Assembly (NCBI RefSeq): GCF_037414475.1
Contig: NZ_CP147913.1
Span: forward strand, 744,001-808,000
DNA from: Myxococcus stipitatus
Lineage (GTDB): Bacteria; Myxococcota; Myxococcia; Myxococcales; Myxococcaceae
Length of the DNA: 64,000 nucleotides
Direction of reading: 5' to 3'
Every line of letters starts with the position of its first letter. The first letter of the stretch is position 1. Under the pieces are notes generated by a model. That model worked only from the letters and a program-made list of their open reading frames with translations, was not told where the DNA came from and searched no databases. This document shows positions 41,493 through 49,678 of this stretch, in pieces. Made by a program: the position numbers and the translations under genes.

Positions 41493-41906
41493 CTATTCGC
41501 CCATCACCTTCACGATGACGCGCTTGCGGCGCTGGCCATCGAACTCCGCGTAGAAGACCTGCTGCCACGGGCCCAGGTCCAGCTTGCCCGTGGTGACGGG
41601 GATGATGACCTGGTGGTGGACGAGCATGGACTTGAGGTGGGCGTCGCCGTTGTCCTCGCCCGTGCGGTGGTGGCGATAGTCCGGCCCCGAGGGCGCGAGC
41701 TCCTGGAGCCACTCCCAGATGTCCTCGTGGAGTCCGGACTCGTCATCGTTGACGAAGACGCCCGCGGTGATGTGCATGGCCGAGACGAGCACCATCCCCT
41801 CCTGGATGCCGCTCTTGCGCACCAGCGAGGCCACCGTGTCGGTGAGGCGGACCAGCTCACGCCGCGCTTTCGTCTCGAACCAGAGGTACTCCGTCAGGGT
41901 CTTCAT
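41493..41906 (-). CDS. YjbQ/UPF0047 family protein
   Basis: A 137-residue protein of the YjbQ/UPF0047 family. The hallmark histidine/acidic pattern is present: [40 protein letters not shown], and [22 protein letters not shown], close to the C-terminus. These residues form the metal-like pocket of the trimeric fold. E. coli YjbQ has weak thiamine-phosphate-synthase activity in vitro; the true role is unknown. The length is normal. It is on the minus strand and convergent with the pseudouridine synthase gene. Confidence 0.88.
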   Translation of the reverse strand: MKTLTEYLWFETKARRELVRLTDTVASLVRKSGIQEGMVLVSAMHITAGVFVNDDESGLHEDIWEWLQELAPSGPDYRHHRTGEDNGDAHLKSMLVHHQVIIPVTTGKLDLGPWQQVFYAEFDGQRRKRVIVKVMGE

Positions 41907-41968
41907 CCCAGGTCACCCTTCACGCGCCAGGGACCGCGGAGCGAGCCTCCGCGGTCCACCGGCATGAC

Positions 41969-42571
41969 TCAGTACGTGTAGTAGACCGCCGGCGTGGTGC
42001 TGGTGAAGAAGTTGTAATACGTCGCCACCCAGTTGGACTTGTTGCCGACCTCGCCCGGGAGCGCGCCGGTCTTCGTTCCGTAGGCCACCAGCGTGGTGCC
42101 GGCGTCCGTCTGGTCCAGCCGGCAGCCGTAGACACTGCCCGCGCCGAAGTTCGCGCCGATGAACGCGTCGCGAATCGAGGTCAGCGTCGCCGGGTCGATG
42201 TGCTTGACGTAGCAGACCGTGGGGGAGCTGCCACTGATGCCCGACTTGATGGAGAACGACGCAGACAACCCCACCGCGGTGCCCAGCACGTTGAGGTCAG
42301 GCGTGTTGTAGGACCGCCCCAGCTCCACGGTCTCCGCGGGATACGGACATGTTCCAGAGGCCTGGCGCGTCAGCTTGACGGCGTAGACCGGAGGATAGGG
42401 CGGAGCAATCGTCACGTACGAGATGGTGAAGGTGCAGCCACCAAACGACGTCGTGGTCAACGCGGACTGCTGCTCGCCCAGCGACTCCTGCGCGGGGGAC
42501 TCCTCGGGCGCACCACAGGCGGCGAGCGACGCGGCGGCACAAACCCAGACAGCACGCTTGAAGACATTCAT
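41969..42571 (-). CDS. Putative lipoprotein
   Basis: A 200-residue exported protein. The ATG at 42571 begins a lipoprotein signal (VWVCAAASLAAC, Cys near 18), followed by an Ala/Glu/Ser-rich stretch (APEESPAQESLGEQQSAL), as in many secreted proteins, then a beta-rich domain with cysteines in GGCTFTIS, GTCPYP, TVCYVKHID and YGCRLD, probably two disulphides. No known family was recognised. Its upstream region holds a 19-base palindrome. Confidence 0.7.
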   Translation of the reverse strand: MNVFKRAVWVCAAASLAACGAPEESPAQESLGEQQSALTTTSFGGCTFTISYVTIAPPYPPVYAVKLTRQASGTCPYPAETVELGRSYNTPDLNVLGTAVGLSASFSIKSGISGSSPTVCYVKHIDPATLTSIRDAFIGANFGAGSVYGCRLDQTDAGTTLVAYGTKTGALPGEVGNKSNWVATYYNFFTSTTPAVYYTY

Positions 42572-42654
42572 GTGTGAACTCCGTTGCGGGGAAGCCCAGA
42601 CTCTACCGCCTCCCGCCAACGACTCACAACGCAACTCCTCATCACAGCCGCATC

Positions 42655-42673
42655 ACATTATTATCAATAATGT
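42655..42673. promoter_or_regulatory. 19-bp palindrome upstream of the lipoprotein gene
   Basis: Perfect inverted repeat ACATTATT, ATC, AATAATGT, in the upstream region of the minus-strand lipoprotein gene (84 bases from its start). It stands out in a 65-70% GC background and resembles a repressor or activator binding site. Which regulator binds is unknown. Confidence 0.55.
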
Positions 42674-42863
42674 CTCTCGGACCTCCGGACCATGACCCAG
42701 ACGTGAGTCATTGGGCACTCCACGCGGCCCGAAGCCCTCCCTCTCGCGCGACCTCCCCTCGGGATGAGAAACACCCACGCCACGCCGCGCCCACGAGTCC
42801 ACCCTGCCCCACTCGCCATCCGCCTTGACCCCACGCCTTCTTCTGCGGTACTGATCTTGAAAT

Positions 42864-42878
42864 TGATACTGATTCTCA
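42864..42878 (+). promoter_or_regulatory. Fur/Zur-family 7-1-7 box upstream of the S4 paralogue
   Basis: TGATACT-G-ATTCTCA matches the Fur-family 7-1-7 consensus TGATAAT-N-ATTATCA at 12 of the 14 defined arm positions, 48 bases before the S4 start. A candidate -35 TTGAAA (42857-42862) lies just upstream, and a weak -10 AATCAA (42880-42885) sits 17 bases after it, so the box would cover the spacer, a classic repressor position. Given the gene product, Zur is a likelier regulator than Fur. Confidence 0.55.
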
Positions 42879-42926
42879 AAATCAACTGAACCCAAAAGAC
42901 AGATTGGGCCGGAACGGAGATGCGAG

Positions 42927-43559
42927 ATGGCGCGAGAACTGGGGCCGAGGGGAAAGCTGTGCCGCCGGCTGGGGATTCCCCTCTCGAGAATCAGCGCGAA
43001 GGACCCGGACAAGGACCCGGTGCTGCGGCGGCCCTATCCCCCTGGCCAGCACGGCGCGACGGCGCGCATGGGCAACAGCGACTTCGCGCGGCGGCTGAGG
43101 GAGAAGCAGAAGCTGAAGCTGTACTACGGCCTGCAGGAGAAGCAGTGCCGGCGAGCGTTCATGGAGGCACGGCGGTCTCCGGGCAACACGGGCACGGTGT
43201 TGTTGCAGCTCCTGGAGAGCCGGCTGGACGCGCTGGTGCTGCGCGCGGGATTGGCCACGAGCATCCGCCAGGCGCGGCAGTTCGTCCGGCACGGGTATTT
43301 CCAGGTCAACGGCTCGGCCACGGACATTCCCAGCTTCCGCGTGAAGCCAGGCAGCGAGGTCCGCTTCCACGCCACACACCTGAAGCTGCTCATCGTACGG
43401 GAGTCGTTCGAACGGATGAAGGGGCGCTCCGTGCCGCCCTATCTTCAAGTGTTGGGTGAGGGAGAAGGAATGCGATACCTGCGCCTCCCCGAGCGGGAGG
43501 AGATTCCCGTCGACGTGAACGAGCCGTTCATCGTCGAGTTCTACGCCCAGCGAAGCTGA
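42927..43559 (+). CDS. rpsD: Ribosomal protein S4 paralogue lacking the N-terminal zinc ligands
   Basis: A 210-residue S4-family protein. Conserved S4 features are [10 protein letters not shown], the S4 RNA-binding domain ([20 protein letters not shown] ... GYFQVNG), and the C-terminal [16 protein letters not shown]. The primary S4 of many bacteria binds zinc through four N-terminal cysteines. Here only Cys12 (KLCRR) remains in the first 60 residues, so this is a zinc-independent (C-minus) type. It is alone, not in the rpsM-rpsK-rpsD-rpoA operon, so it is probably a second copy used when zinc is scarce. A Fur/Zur-type box lies 48 bases upstream. A weaker alternative is that this is the only S4 gene; the window cannot exclude that. 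Confidence 0.88.
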   Translation: MARELGPRGKLCRRLGIPLSRISAKDPDKDPVLRRPYPPGQHGATARMGNSDFARRLREKQKLKLYYGLQEKQCRRAFMEARRSPGNTGTVLLQLLESRLDALVLRAGLATSIRQARQFVRHGYFQVNGSATDIPSFRVKPGSEVRFHATHLKLLIVRESFERMKGRSVPPYLQVLGEGEGMRYLRLPEREEIPVDVNEPFIVEFYAQRS

Positions 43560-43647
43560 GGGATTCTCGGCCCCGGCGCTCGCAATCGCAGGCCCCCTGA
43601 TGCGTTTGGATTGTCGAAGTCCGCAATCTCAGCCTCAAGGGGACGCA

Positions 43648-45117
43648 ATGAAACACTCGCACCGACACACCCCATCCATCGCCGCATGGTTCCTATCAGC
43701 AGCGCTGTTGTTGCAAGCGTGCGGCGGCACGGGCCTGGTGGAAACCCCAGACATGGGGGCGCCACGTCACCCGACGACGAGCGCACTGACGGATGAAGCA
43801 GAAGCTTCCGAGGATCTCCTCACCCAGCTCCAGGCCGTCCCTGGCCTCACGGTGGAGGGGGAAATCAACTCCCCCATTCCGGGGACACGCTTCTTCCAGC
43901 TCGCCTTGGAACAACCCGCGGACCACCGGCGCCCCTCGGGAGAGCGCTTCCAGTTGCGCCTGTGGCTCCTGCATCGCTCCGTCACGGCTCCGATGGTCCT
44001 GTTCTCCACCGGTTACGGCGACTTTCCCTTTCCCGTCCAGGTTGAGCCCACGGCGCTGCTCGGCGCGAACCAGATAGCCGTGGGGCACCGATTCTTCGGC
44101 AGTGCACGCCCCGCTTCCAACAACTGGAGGCAGCTCGACATCTGGCAGGGGGCCAACGACCTGCACCGGCTCGTCCAGGCCCTCAAACCCCTCTACCCCC
44201 AACGCTGGCTCACCACGGGGATCAGCAAAGGAGGAATGACCTCCGTCTACCACCGTTACTTCTTCCCCCACGACGTGGACGCCACGGTTGCTTACGTCGC
44301 CCCCAGCTCTCACGGAGTGGACGATGCACGCTACGTCCGCTTCCTCCATCAGGTCGGAGACGAGGCCTGCCGAGCGAGACTACGCGACCTCCAGGTGGAC
44401 GTCTTGCGGCGGCGTGAGCAACTGCTTCCTGTCTTGGAGCAATGGGCGGTGGCCCAGGGCGTGACGTTCCATCACCTGGGCTTGGATCGAACGTTGGAGA
44501 TCACCACCACCGAGCTGCCGTTCTCCTTCTGGCAGTACTCCGGCGACTGGCGGTGCACGGAGATTCCGCTTCCGGGTGCGCCGCTCGAGGAGGTCTTCGC
44601 CTTCCTCGACGACATCGTCCCGTTCGCGACCAGCTTCAGCGACTTCGCCATCGCGTACTTCGAGCCCTACTACTACCAGGCGGCCACGGAGCTCGGCACC
44701 TACCGGCTCCCCACGCGGCACCTGAGGGGCCTGCTCCGCTACCCAGGCCAGAACACTCCCGCCACCTTCGTGAGATTCCCCATCACGGAGGACTTCGATG
44801 AGGACCTGATGCCGCGCGTGGAGCACTGGGTCCGGCACCAAGGGAACCGGATGTTGTTCATCTACGGCGAGAACGACCCCTGGTCCGCCGGCGCCTTCGA
44901 CGTGCGCGAGCGCAACGACTCCTTCCGGTTCTACGTACCAGGTGGCAATCACAACACCGCTGCAATCACCACACTTCCGGAGGCGCAGCGCGCACGAGCG
45001 CTGGAGCGCCTCTACTCGTGGATGGGCGTGTCGCTTCCTTCGGCCGAACGCCACACCCGAATGAACGAGGCCACTCTCGCCCCCACGCCCCTCCTGGAAG
45101 GCCGCTTCCGGATGTAG
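43648..45117 (+). CDS. S37-family peptidase lipoprotein (PS-10 type), copy 1
   Basis: A 489-residue lipoprotein of peptidase family S37, serine peptidases resembling Streptomyces prolyl tri/tetrapeptidyl aminopeptidase. The ATG at 43648 follows AAGGGGAC and begins a signal peptide ending in LLLQAC (Cys near 25). Catalytic triad candidates: Ser193 in TGISKGGM, Asp410 in YGENDPWS, and His435 in PGGNHNT, in the right order for an alpha/beta hydrolase. Two disulphide-like cysteines lie at DEACRA and WRCTE. It probably acts on peptides at the cell surface. A near copy follows 193 bases later. The two share the same length and about two-thirds of residues by eye. Confidence 0.88.
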   Translation: MKHSHRHTPSIAAWFLSAALLLQACGGTGLVETPDMGAPRHPTTSALTDEAEASEDLLTQLQAVPGLTVEGEINSPIPGTRFFQLALEQPADHRRPSGERFQLRLWLLHRSVTAPMVLFSTGYGDFPFPVQVEPTALLGANQIAVGHRFFGSARPASNNWRQLDIWQGANDLHRLVQALKPLYPQRWLTTGISKGGMTSVYHRYFFPHDVDATVAYVAPSSHGVDDARYVRFLHQVGDEACRARLRDLQVDVLRRREQLLPVLEQWAVAQGVTFHHLGLDRTLEITTTELPFSFWQYSGDWRCTEIPLPGAPLEEVFAFLDDIVPFATSFSDFAIAYFEPYYYQAATELGTYRLPTRHLRGLLRYPGQNTPATFVRFPITEDFDEDLMPRVEHWVRHQGNRMLFIYGENDPWSAGAFDVRERNDSFRFYVPGGNHNTAAITTLPEAQRARALERLYSWMGVSLPSAERHTRMNEATLAPTPLLEGRFRM

Positions 45118-45124
45118 CCCGCCC

Positions 45125-45200
45125 CGCCCCGAACGCGAGGAGATTCCCGTCGATGTGAACGAGCCAGACATCGACGAGTCCCACGCCCAGCGCAGCTGAG
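45125..45200 (+). pseudogene. Remnant of the 3' end of the S4 gene between the two S37 copies
   Basis: Positions 45131-45200 align without gaps to 43491-43560, the last 70 bases of the S4 paralogue including its stop codon, with about 60 identities. The remnant still reads [11 protein letters not shown] ... HAQRS in one frame. It has no start and is not a gene. It shows that the duplicated unit was S4 tail plus peptidase. Confidence 0.85.
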
Positions 45201-45310
45201 GACCTGGGCCCCCACCATGGGGTGCCCAGCCTCGTACGAATTTCCCGCTATGTCATGCCCCCTTGGACGTTTGGCTTGCCGGAGCCCACCACCTCAACCT
45301 CGGGGAAGTC

Positions 45311-46780
45311 ATGAGACATCCGCACCGACCCTGCCCATCCACTGTCGCATGGGTCTTTTCCGCCGCACTGCTTCTACAAGCGTGCGGCGACCCGGCAGCG
45401 GTGGAGGTGGAGTCCACGAACCTGGAGGCTCCGCGACAACACGCGACACGCCCCCTGACGACGGGAGTGGGGGCGTCCGAGGACATCCTCACGCAGCTCC
45501 AGTCGATTCCAGGCCTCACCGTGCTCGCGGAGGAGCCCGCCCCCTACCCCGGGACACGCTTCTTCAAGCTCAGCCTCGAGCAACCGACGGACCACCTGCG
45601 TCCACAGGGGGAGCGGTTCCCGTTGTTGATGACCCTTCTCCATCGCTCAATCACCGCGCCCATGGTGCTCGCCTCCACCGGCTATGGCAGCGACGACTTC
45701 TATTACGAGGAAGAACCCACGAAGCTCCTCGAAGCAAACCAGCTCGCCGTCGGGCATCGCTTCTTCACTCCCTCACGCCCGGCCTCCAGCAACTGGAAGC
45801 ATCTCAACATCTGGCAGTCCGCCAATGACTCTCACCGCATCGTCCAGGCCTTCAAGCCGCTGTATCCCCAGCGGTGGCTTCACACGGGAGCCAGCAAGGG
45901 AGGCATGGCCGCCGTCTACCACCGTTACTTCTTCCCAGACGACGTGGACGCCACCGTCGCGTACGTGGCCCCCAACTCATACGGCGTCAGCGATGTCCGC
46001 TACGTCCACTTCCTCAATCAGGTCGGGGATGAGGCATGCCGCGCGAAACTCCGCGGCTTCCAGCGAGAGGTCCTGATTCGCCGCGAGGAAGTGCTTTCCG
46101 TCATGGAGCAATGGGCCGCGACCAAAGGGTTGACCTTCCATCAACTGGGAATGGACCGGGCCTTCGAGTTCTCCGTCCTCTCGGGACCGTTCATCCTCTG
46201 GCAGTTCGGCGGCGCGAGGGCGTGCGCACTGACACCTCCACCCGGCGCGCCGGCGGCGGACCTCTTCGATTTCCTCGTGGGAATCTCGATACCGCAGGGG
46301 CTCAGTGACACCGAACTCCCAAGCATCGAGCCCTATTACTACCAGGCCGCCACGGAGCTGGGCTCCTTCCGCCCTCCTACTCAACATCTGAGTGGTTTGC
46401 TCCGCTACCCCGGGCAGTACACTCCCGCCGCCCTGGTGTCGTTCCCCATCACGGAGCGCTTCAACCACGGCCTCATGCGCCGCGTGGAGCACTGGGTCCA
46501 TCACTGGGGCGAACGGATGCTGTTCGTCTATGGGGCGAACGACCCATGGTCCACGGGGGCATTCAGCGTCCGCGAGCGCAACGACTCCTTCCGCTTCGAC
46601 GTGCCGGGCGGCAATCACCGGGCGAACATCACCCGGCTCCCCGAAGCGGACCGCGCCGTGGCCCTGGAACGCCTCTTTTCGTGGATGGACGTCTCCGTCC
46701 CTCCCACCCAACTCCAGTCACGGCTGGATGAAGCCGCCCTCGCCCCAGCTCGCAGCCGGCCGCGCCATTTCCCGCTGTAA
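45311..46780 (+). CDS. S37-family peptidase lipoprotein (PS-10 type), copy 2
   Basis: A 489-residue paralogue of the preceding gene, with the same length and architecture: signal peptide ending in LLLQAC, a diverged linker, then the S37 domain. Triad candidates are Ser195 in TGASKGGM, the Asp in YGANDPWS and the His in PGGNHRAN. The residues lining the pocket differ in places (for example YGSDDFYYEEEPT replaces YGDFPFPVQVEPT), so the substrate preference may have changed. Start ATG 45311 follows GGGGAAG. It is convergent with the next gene; a hairpin lies in the 51-base gap. Confidence 0.88.
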   Translation: MRHPHRPCPSTVAWVFSAALLLQACGDPAAVEVESTNLEAPRQHATRPLTTGVGASEDILTQLQSIPGLTVLAEEPAPYPGTRFFKLSLEQPTDHLRPQGERFPLLMTLLHRSITAPMVLASTGYGSDDFYYEEEPTKLLEANQLAVGHRFFTPSRPASSNWKHLNIWQSANDSHRIVQAFKPLYPQRWLHTGASKGGMAAVYHRYFFPDDVDATVAYVAPNSYGVSDVRYVHFLNQVGDEACRAKLRGFQREVLIRREEVLSVMEQWAATKGLTFHQLGMDRAFEFSVLSGPFILWQFGGARACALTPPPGAPAADLFDFLVGISIPQGLSDTELPSIEPYYYQAATELGSFRPPTQHLSGLLRYPGQYTPAALVSFPITERFNHGLMRRVEHWVHHWGERMLFVYGANDPWSTGAFSVRERNDSFRFDVPGGNHRANITRLPEADRAVALERLFSWMDVSVPPTQLQSRLDEAALAPARSRPRHFPL

Positions 46781-46792
46781 CCCCTCACAACC

Positions 46793-46824
46793 CGAGCCCT
46801 CACGGACGCAAATGTGCGGGCTCG
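46793..46824. terminator. Weak hairpin between convergent genes
   Basis: Inverted repeat CGAGCCC (46793-46799) and GGGCTCG (46818-46824) in the 51 bases between the second S37 gene and the convergent membrane protein gene. The 18-base loop is long and there is no T-run, so this is only a possible bidirectional terminator. Confidence 0.3.
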
Positions 46825-46831
46825 AGTTGAA

Positions 46832-47566
46832 TCACCGTGAAGACAAGCGCCGGAAGAACCGGCGCAGATGCGGCAGGAAGTAGAGCCCAGAGGCCACGAG
46901 CATCAGTGTCGAGACGACCCAGAACTTCGTCGACAACTCGTCCAGTCTGTTCAAGTGCAGGCTCAAGCCGAAGAGACACACCCAGAGCCCGAGCAGCGCC
47001 CCGGTCGTCAGTCCCGAGCCCTTCTTCACTTGCCGGCGCCCCTCGAAGCTCGTGAAAGGCAGCTTCTTGCGTGCGGACATCCATTCGTCCTGCCAGGTCC
47101 CGAGGACATAGGGAATCACCTCCCACTCTCGTGGCCAGGGCAGCTCGTCCCCCACCGCCAAGCTCTTGCGCTCGACCGCGGCCTTGAGCGCCGCGGCCCC
47201 TTTCGGGTCGGAGACGTCCATCGCCTCCTCGACCTCCGCGTTCTCGAGCAGCCAGCCCTCCCAGAGCTGTGCTTTGCCCGAGACACTCCGGCAGGCGCCA
47301 TTGTTGAACTCGATGCGACGCACGACCCGGCCGGCTTCGCAGTGCAGGACATACAGCTCACTGGCCGCGGTGCGCGCCCTCACCCAAATCACCGGCCCGT
47401 GGACCTGCTCGGACAAGGTTTGCGCGGTGGCCTCGCCATCCTCGCCAACCGGCAACGTCAGCTCCACCCAGTCCACGACGGAGCGCGCCGGGCAACGGCC
47501 CTTGACCTTGGGATTGAAGCCGGGCGGCACGGCTTCGCGCACGTAGACTGCATTCACGATGTCCAT
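46832..47566 (-). CDS. Hypothetical protein with two C-terminal membrane helices
   Basis: About 244 residues from ATG 47566. The N-terminal two-thirds is soluble, with paired cysteines (GRCPARSV, LHCEAGR, NGACRSV) and a mixed alpha/beta look. The C-terminus has two hydrophobic segments (TTGALLGLWVCLFGLSLHL and FWVVSTLMLVASGLYFLP) joined by a short loop, and a basic end (RRFFRRLSSR). No family was recognised. It may be a membrane-attached protein with its soluble part in the cytoplasm. A neighbouring HAD gene is on the same strand, 62 bases upstream. Confidence 0.65.
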   Translation of the reverse strand: MDIVNAVYVREAVPPGFNPKVKGRCPARSVVDWVELTLPVGEDGEATAQTLSEQVHGPVIWVRARTAASELYVLHCEAGRVVRRIEFNNGACRSVSGKAQLWEGWLLENAEVEEAMDVSDPKGAAALKAAVERKSLAVGDELPWPREWEVIPYVLGTWQDEWMSARKKLPFTSFEGRRQVKKGSGLTTGALLGLWVCLFGLSLHLNRLDELSTKFWVVSTLMLVASGLYFLPHLRRFFRRLSSR

Positions 47567-47627
47567 GCATCCTCCGAGGCCTGGAACGGTGCCTGGCCTT
47601 GACCTTGACGAGTGGAGACGGGGCGGC

Positions 47628-48257
47628 TCACGGCAACAGCGCGGCGCGCATCGCCTCCACGGACTGGAACAGGAGCGCGGGAGAATGCCGCGCCAACGCA
47701 TCCGGCAGTGTGTAACCCCACCCCACCGCCGCGGCGGCGATGCCTGCCTCGCGGGCCGCTTCGATGTCGCGAATCTCGTCGCCGATGGACAGCGCCTCGC
47801 CCGGGGCCACGTGGGTTTTCTTGAGCATGCGGCGGAACTTCGCCGCCTTGCCGAAGAGCGCCGCGCCGCAATCGAAGTGCGTCACCGAGTCCACCAACGG
47901 CCCCATCACCGCTCGCACCGACGCCTCGGTGTCCGAGCTGATGATGGCCACCGTCACGCCCGCGGCCTTGAGCGACGCGAGCAGCTCCGGCACGCCTGGG
48001 AACAGGGGCGTCGAGGACGCCGCCGCCAGCTTCTCCTTGCGCATGTGATTGACGATGGCGGGAAGCCGCCACAGCGGCACCTTGGTGCGCGCCATGATTT
48101 CGCGCCCGGAGAGCCCTCGCAGCTCCTGGAACTCGTCCGGAGACAACCGGGAGAAGCCGAAGCGGTCCGCCACGTCATTGAACACCGACTGGAACCAGGG
48201 GAAGGAGTCGGCCAGCGTGCCGTCGAAATCGAAGATGACCAGGCGGTAGGGAGGCAT
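47628..48257 (-). CDS. HAD-superfamily hydrolase (phosphoglycolate-phosphatase-like)
   Basis: A 209-residue HAD phosphatase. The four motifs are present: FDFDGTLAD (motif I, nucleophile Asp9), IISSDTE (motif II), the Lys in GKAAKFRR (motif III), and IGDEIRDIEAAREAG (motif IV). The cap domain of about 60 residues in between is of the type seen in phosphoglycolate phosphatase and pyrophosphatases. The substrate is not known. It is divergent from dinB with 187 bases between starts. Confidence 0.85.
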   Translation of the reverse strand: MPPYRLVIFDFDGTLADSFPWFQSVFNDVADRFGFSRLSPDEFQELRGLSGREIMARTKVPLWRLPAIVNHMRKEKLAAASSTPLFPGVPELLASLKAAGVTVAIISSDTEASVRAVMGPLVDSVTHFDCGAALFGKAAKFRRMLKKTHVAPGEALSIGDEIRDIEAAREAGIAAAAVGWGYTLPDALARHSPALLFQSVEAMRAALLP

Positions 48258-48444
48258 GGGGGCGGCCCTGAGGGAAGCGGCGGCGAGTCATACCAGAAAC
48301 CCCGCATGCCACGCGCCGCGTGCTCCCGCTCCCTCGGAGACATGGGAGCGAACAGCAGGGCTTGCGGGTCAGCCCATCGCATCCACCGCGACGCGTCCAG
48401 GAACCCCTTCAACGTCAGACAGAGCCGTTAGAGTGGTTCTCGCG

Positions 48445-49653
48445 ATGCCAGCCATCATCCATGTCGACATGGACGCCTTCTATGCGTCCGTGGAGCAACG
48501 GGACAATCCATCCCTGAAGGGCAAACCGCTCATCGTGGGCGGACATGCTCAGCGGGGTGTCGTTGTCGCCGCCTCCTACGAAGTCCGCCCCTTCGGCGTG
48601 CGCAGTGCCATGCCCATGTCCCGCGCGATGAAGGCCGCGCCGCACGCCATCGTGGTGAAGCCCCGGTTCCCCGCGTACGCGGAAGCCAGCGAACAGGTCT
48701 TCGGCATCTTCGAGCGCTACACGCCGCTCATCGAGCCGCTCTCGTTGGATGAGGCCTTCCTGGACGTGACGGCCTCGGTGGGGCTGTTCGGTGCGCCGGC
48801 GGACATCGCCCGACGCATCCGCAAGGACATCGCGGACGAGCTGAAGCTGCCGTGTTCTGCGGGCATCGCCACGGTGAAGTTCGTGGCGAAGATTGCCTCG
48901 GACCTGGCCAAGCCGAACGGCCAGCGAGAGGTCCGCGCCGAGGAGACCGTGGCCTTCCTCGCCGGGCTTCCGGTGTCGCGGCTGTGGGGCGTGGGGCCCA
49001 AGACGGAGCAGGCGCTCCAGCGCTCCGGACTCAAGACGATTGGCGATGTGGCGACCAAGGACGTCGAGTGGCTGGAGGAGCGGCTGGGAACGAGCGGACG
49101 GCACCTGTGGGAGCTCTCGCAGGGCATCGATGCTCGCGAGGTCGTCCCGGACCGCGCGGCCAAGAGCGTGGGCGCCGAGGATACGTTCGAGGAGGACCTC
49201 TCCGGCGTGGACGTCTTGAAGCCTCACATCCACGCGCAAGCGCTGCGGGTGGCGCGGCGGCTGCGGCGCGCGGGAGTGAAGGGCCGCGTGGTGCAGCTCA
49301 AACTCAAGCTCGCGGACTTCACGCTCCTCACGCGTCGCACCACGTTGCGAGAGGTGACGGATGATGGACAGACGCTCTATCGCGCCGCGCTGGAGTTGCT
49401 GGAGCGAGCGCATGAAGGCAAGCCCATCCGGCTCACCGGCGTGAGCGTGCAGCTCGACGAGGTGCCGCCGCAGTTGGGGCTCTTTCCGGCTGCGTCGCCG
49501 AGGACGGCGAAGCTCAACGCCGCGTTGGACCGCATCGCGGACCGTTTTGGCAGCAAGGCCATCACCACCGCGGACATCGCGGGCAGTGACGCGCCCGCGG
49601 ACGACGGGCATCGCTCCGAGCGCCCCGTGGACAAGCGCCGCGACGGGCACTGA
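48445..49653 (+). CDS. dinB: DNA polymerase IV (Y-family)
   Basis: A 402-residue translesion polymerase. The start at 48445 is chosen because the fold begins there with IIHVDMDAFYASVEQRD; metal ligands are Asp8, and the Asp/Glu pair in PLSLDEAFLDV. The YEVRPFGVRSAMPM block, the helix-hairpin-helix region LWGVGPKTEQALQ, and the little-finger domain are all present. A beta-clamp-binding motif, QLGLFP, lies near residue 352. The last 40 residues are an extra charged tail. No SOS (LexA) box was seen in the 187-base upstream gap. It replicates past damage with low fidelity. A hairpin lies at its 3' end. Confidence 0.95.
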   Translation: MPAIIHVDMDAFYASVEQRDNPSLKGKPLIVGGHAQRGVVVAASYEVRPFGVRSAMPMSRAMKAAPHAIVVKPRFPAYAEASEQVFGIFERYTPLIEPLSLDEAFLDVTASVGLFGAPADIARRIRKDIADELKLPCSAGIATVKFVAKIASDLAKPNGQREVRAEETVAFLAGLPVSRLWGVGPKTEQALQRSGLKTIGDVATKDVEWLEERLGTSGRHLWELSQGIDAREVVPDRAAKSVGAEDTFEEDLSGVDVLKPHIHAQALRVARRLRRAGVKGRVVQLKLKLADFTLLTRRTTLREVTDDGQTLYRAALELLERAHEGKPIRLTGVSVQLDEVPPQLGLFPAASPRTAKLNAALDRIADRFGSKAITTADIAGSDAPADDGHRSERPVDKRRDGH

Positions 49654-49654
49654 G

Positions 49655-49678
49655 CGCCGCGAGGCTCAATCCGCGGCG
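49655..49678. terminator. Hairpin between dinB and the convergent transporter gene
   Basis: Perfect 7-bp inverted repeat CGCCGCG (49655-49661) and CGCGGCG (49672-49678), loop 10, spanning the 12 bases between the two convergent stops and the end of the transporter gene. There is no T-run, so termination may need Rho. Confidence 0.35.

Larger units (their letters stand above)
42572..42926. other. Divergent intergenic region with palindrome and Fur/Zur-type box
   Basis: This 355-base gap between the lipoprotein gene and the S4 gene has no gene. It contains two AT-rich regulatory-looking sites (42655-42673 and 42864-42878, listed separately) and CG-rich sequence between them. The middle part reveals nothing further. 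Confidence 0.6.
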
